In this document: positions 22,317 through 23,102 of the stretch, in pieces
Layout of the letters: each line of letters starts with the position of its first letter
How positions within the stretch are numbered: position 1 is the first letter of the stretch
DNA from: an uncultured Catenibacterium sp.
Lineage (GTDB): Bacteria; Bacillota_I; Bacilli_A; Erysipelotrichales; Coprobacillaceae
Direction: 5' to 3'
Length of the DNA: 23,102 nucleotides
Assembly (NCBI GenBank): GCA_900540685.1
Contig: UQGS01000035.1
Location: 1 to 23,102, forward strand
Notes under the pieces: generated by a model
Told to the model about the DNA's origin: nothing
Database searches by the model: none
What the model saw: only the letters and a program-made list of their open reading frames with translations
Program-made: the position numbers and the translations under genes

Positions 22317-22423
22317 ACGTTCTTATCAATAATAATAAGAAGTAATCTAACAACAAGTGTTAATAAAGATATGATTAGTGTTAAACATGTTAACATGATC
22401 ATGATTATTTCATACGTTGTCAT
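22271..22423 (-). CDS. Holin-like type I toxin, 50 aa
   Basis: A 50-aa hydrophobic peptide. MTTYEIIMIMLT starts it, one transmembrane helix spans about residues 6-32 (…LISLLTLVVRLLLIII), and a basic tail DKNVKKKTTSPSWKKSLR ends it. The YE…M…LLTLV…KK pattern is that of the 'putative holin-like toxin' family of Firmicutes (TxpA/Hol_Tox type), whose members insert in the membrane and stop growth. GGAGGTGA lies 6 bp before the ATG. The leader is about 85 nt from the extended -10 at 22515-22523 and carries the 12-bp palindrome ACCGTATACGGT (22489-22500) near its 5' end plus one copy of the pairing repeat. The 22251-22260/22234-22243 hairpin may terminate the mRNA. Action against the host membrane is inferred from the family. 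Confidence 0.82.
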   Translation of the reverse strand: MTTYEIIMIMLTCLTLIISLLTLVVRLLLIIIDKNVKKKTTSPSWKKSLR

Positions 22424-22514
22424 CAGGCATCACCTCCGTTTTCAACTTAAGAGAAGAATCACGAAGGGGTGCGTAAGGATAACCACCGACCGTATACGGT
22501 TGTTCCACATAAGA

Positions 22515-22523
22515 ATTATATCA
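22515..22523 (-). promoter_or_regulatory. Toxin promoter (extended -10)
   Basis: TGATATAAT on the minus strand: a perfect TATAAT (22520-22515) with the TG of an extended -10. The bases at the -35 distance (TCTATA) are poor and overlap the end of the secreted-protein gene. The predicted start is near 22508. Confidence 0.65.
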
Positions 22524-22536
22524 TACAAGCACAGAG

Positions 22537-23094
22537 CTATAGATAAGTTATTGAGTATTGAAAAAAATTAAAAGGAGGGCTGTTTGAACCGGTAGGACTA
22601 CAAGTAAGTTTTACAGTTTTATCTATTGTTTTTTGTATTGATCCATTTTGATGATATTGCTTAGCTCTGATGCTTGCAGATGCAGTTGCACCGTTTTTTG
22701 AAGCTTTGGCATTACTTAATTTCCAGCTTGTTGAATAATTGGCTTTACTATATGTTGAACTCGTACATGTTGCTGATTTTCCATTATATGTGAACTTCCC
22801 ATTAACAGTAATAGACCATAGAGCTTTTCCATTGATATCTTTATAAGTTGCAGTTTTTGTGCCACTTCTAATAGAAGACCTTGCTTGTGTATGATTTGTT
22901 GTAATAACAGTTTCTAAGTAGTACCCATTTTCTAATTCTATTCTAGTTGGATTTGTTTCAAAAGCAGATGCATTTAAGACAGAGTGAGAAAATGCTAGAA
23001 AAGAAATACATAAAATGGTGATCAATGGAGTCAACTTAAGAAGTTGGCTCTTTTTTATCGCCTTTTTTCCTACTATGAGTGTATATTTGTACAA
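22537..23094 (-). CDS. Secreted protein of unknown function; start uncertain at the right edge
   Basis: Up to 185 aa. A basic stretch KKAIKKSQ, a hydrophobic core (LITILCISFLAF) and a likely cleavage after ASA form a signal peptide. The mature part has a polar, Ser/Thr/Asn-rich domain with ATYKDINGKALWSITVNG, FTYNGKSATCTSSTYSKANY, SWKLSNAKASKNGATASAS and TVKLTCSPTG. Two cysteines (in TCTSS and LTCSP) may pair. This beta-rich pattern recurs, from memory, in secreted proteins of gut Firmicutes without known function. The frame has no ATG: TTG 23094 is the first candidate, and the frame is open to the window edge. AGGAAAAAAGG stands before an ATA (23058) where a normal signal peptide MKKSQLL would begin. 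No terminator separates it from the toxin gene. Confidence 0.6.
   Translation of the reverse strand: MYKYTLIVGKKAIKKSQLLKLTPLITILCISFLAFSHSVLNASAFETNPTRIELENGYYLETVITTNHTQARSSIRSGTKTATYKDINGKALWSITVNGKFTYNGKSATCTSSTYSKANYSTSWKLSNAKASKNGATASASIRAKQYHQNGSIQKTIDKTVKLTCSPTGSNSPPFNFFQYSITYL
23028..23056 (+). terminator. Plus-strand terminator-like hairpin inside the start of the secreted-protein gene
   Basis: GAGTCAACTT (23028-23037) pairs with AAGTTGGCTC (23041-23050), one G-U pair, loop AAG, followed by six T. It has all features of an intrinsic terminator on the plus strand, yet no plus-strand gene lies upstream after the antitoxin RNA. On the minus strand it forms a hairpin at the signal-peptide codons. 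Confidence 0.6.
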
Positions 23095-23102
23095 ATGTAG
23101 TT

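Larger units (their letters stand above)
22234..22484 (+). repeat. Direct repeats linking antitoxin RNA and toxin leader
   Basis: AAGGATAGCC at 22234-22243 and AAGGATAACC at 22475-22484 are direct repeats differing at one base. ACGAAG precedes both, at 22228-22233 and 22461-22466. Because the two RNAs are made from opposite strands, each repeat in one RNA is complementary to the copy in the other. This is the arrangement of the DRa and DRb repeats of the par/fst locus. Only the two repeat copies are meant, not the whole interval. Confidence 0.65.

Noticed and set aside
22371..22571. 66-codon open frame on the plus strand
   Set aside because: It is antisense to the toxin gene and its leader, starts without a ribosome site, and its arginine/isoleucine-rich translation resembles no protein; the minus-strand toxin explains the region.
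1..23102. CRISPR arrays, tRNA or rRNA genes, insertion sequences, prophage genes
   Set aside because: Looked for by eye on both strands; no regularly spaced repeats, cloverleaf genes, transposase or phage structural genes were found.

Overview
The window is about 23.1 kb of AT-rich chromosomal DNA from a low-GC Firmicute. Gene content and style suggest the Erysipelotrichia (a Catenibacterium/Kandleria/Coprobacillus-like gut bacterium): short intergenic spaces, AGGAGG ribosome sites, U-tract hairpin terminators at most gene ends, a lactose PTS, and a DUF1146 gene beside mbl. The lineage is an inference from gene content and not proven. No rRNA, tRNA, CRISPR array, insertion sequence or replication origin was seen.

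Layout. (1) 1-2357: the left edge holds a broken GNAT-acetyltransferase start on the minus strand, then a small DUF1146 membrane protein, the actin homologue Mbl and a Cof-type HAD phosphatase. (2) 2436-4304: a three-gene operon of an unknown 128-aa protein, an NfeD-like membrane protein and an SPFH/paraslipin protein. (3) 4311-12012: a lactose-galactose locus. A LacR-type DeoR repressor and a zinc-ribbon protein are divergent from lacF-lacE-lacG, a HAD phosphatase, galK and galE. The control region has a consensus-like promoter, a cre-like site across its -10, and repeated TGTTTRWT/ATCAAACA operator half-sites reaching over the lacR -35. (4) 12021-17185 (minus strand): an operon of a cobalamin/siderophore-type substrate-binding lipoprotein, the three subunits of a molybdenum hydroxylase of the xanthine dehydrogenase family, and a MocA-like nucleotidyltransferase. 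(5) 17231-20168 (minus): an unknown protein with a ParB-like DGNH motif, a metallophosphoesterase, and a membrane-anchored polysaccharide deacetylase with Ig-like repeats. (6) 20239-21776 (plus): a PadR regulator with tandem operators and its partner membrane protein. (7) 21758-23102: a small lipoprotein, a type I toxin-antitoxin locus, and a secreted protein of unknown function at the right edge.

Two points stand out. First, the lactose operon joins a PTS/phospho-beta-galactosidase module, which makes galactose-6-phosphate, to Leloir genes (galK, galE), which need free galactose. A HAD phosphatase sits exactly between them, and no lacABCD is present. The simplest reading is that this HAD removes the 6-phosphate and bridges the pathways. 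Second, 22195-22523 contains a compact Fst/TxpA-like type I toxin-antitoxin system: a 50-aa holin-like toxin on the minus strand and a convergent antisense RNA of roughly 85 nt on the plus strand. The RNA has its own promoter and terminator, and a 10-bp direct repeat lets its 5' stem-loop pair with the toxin leader.
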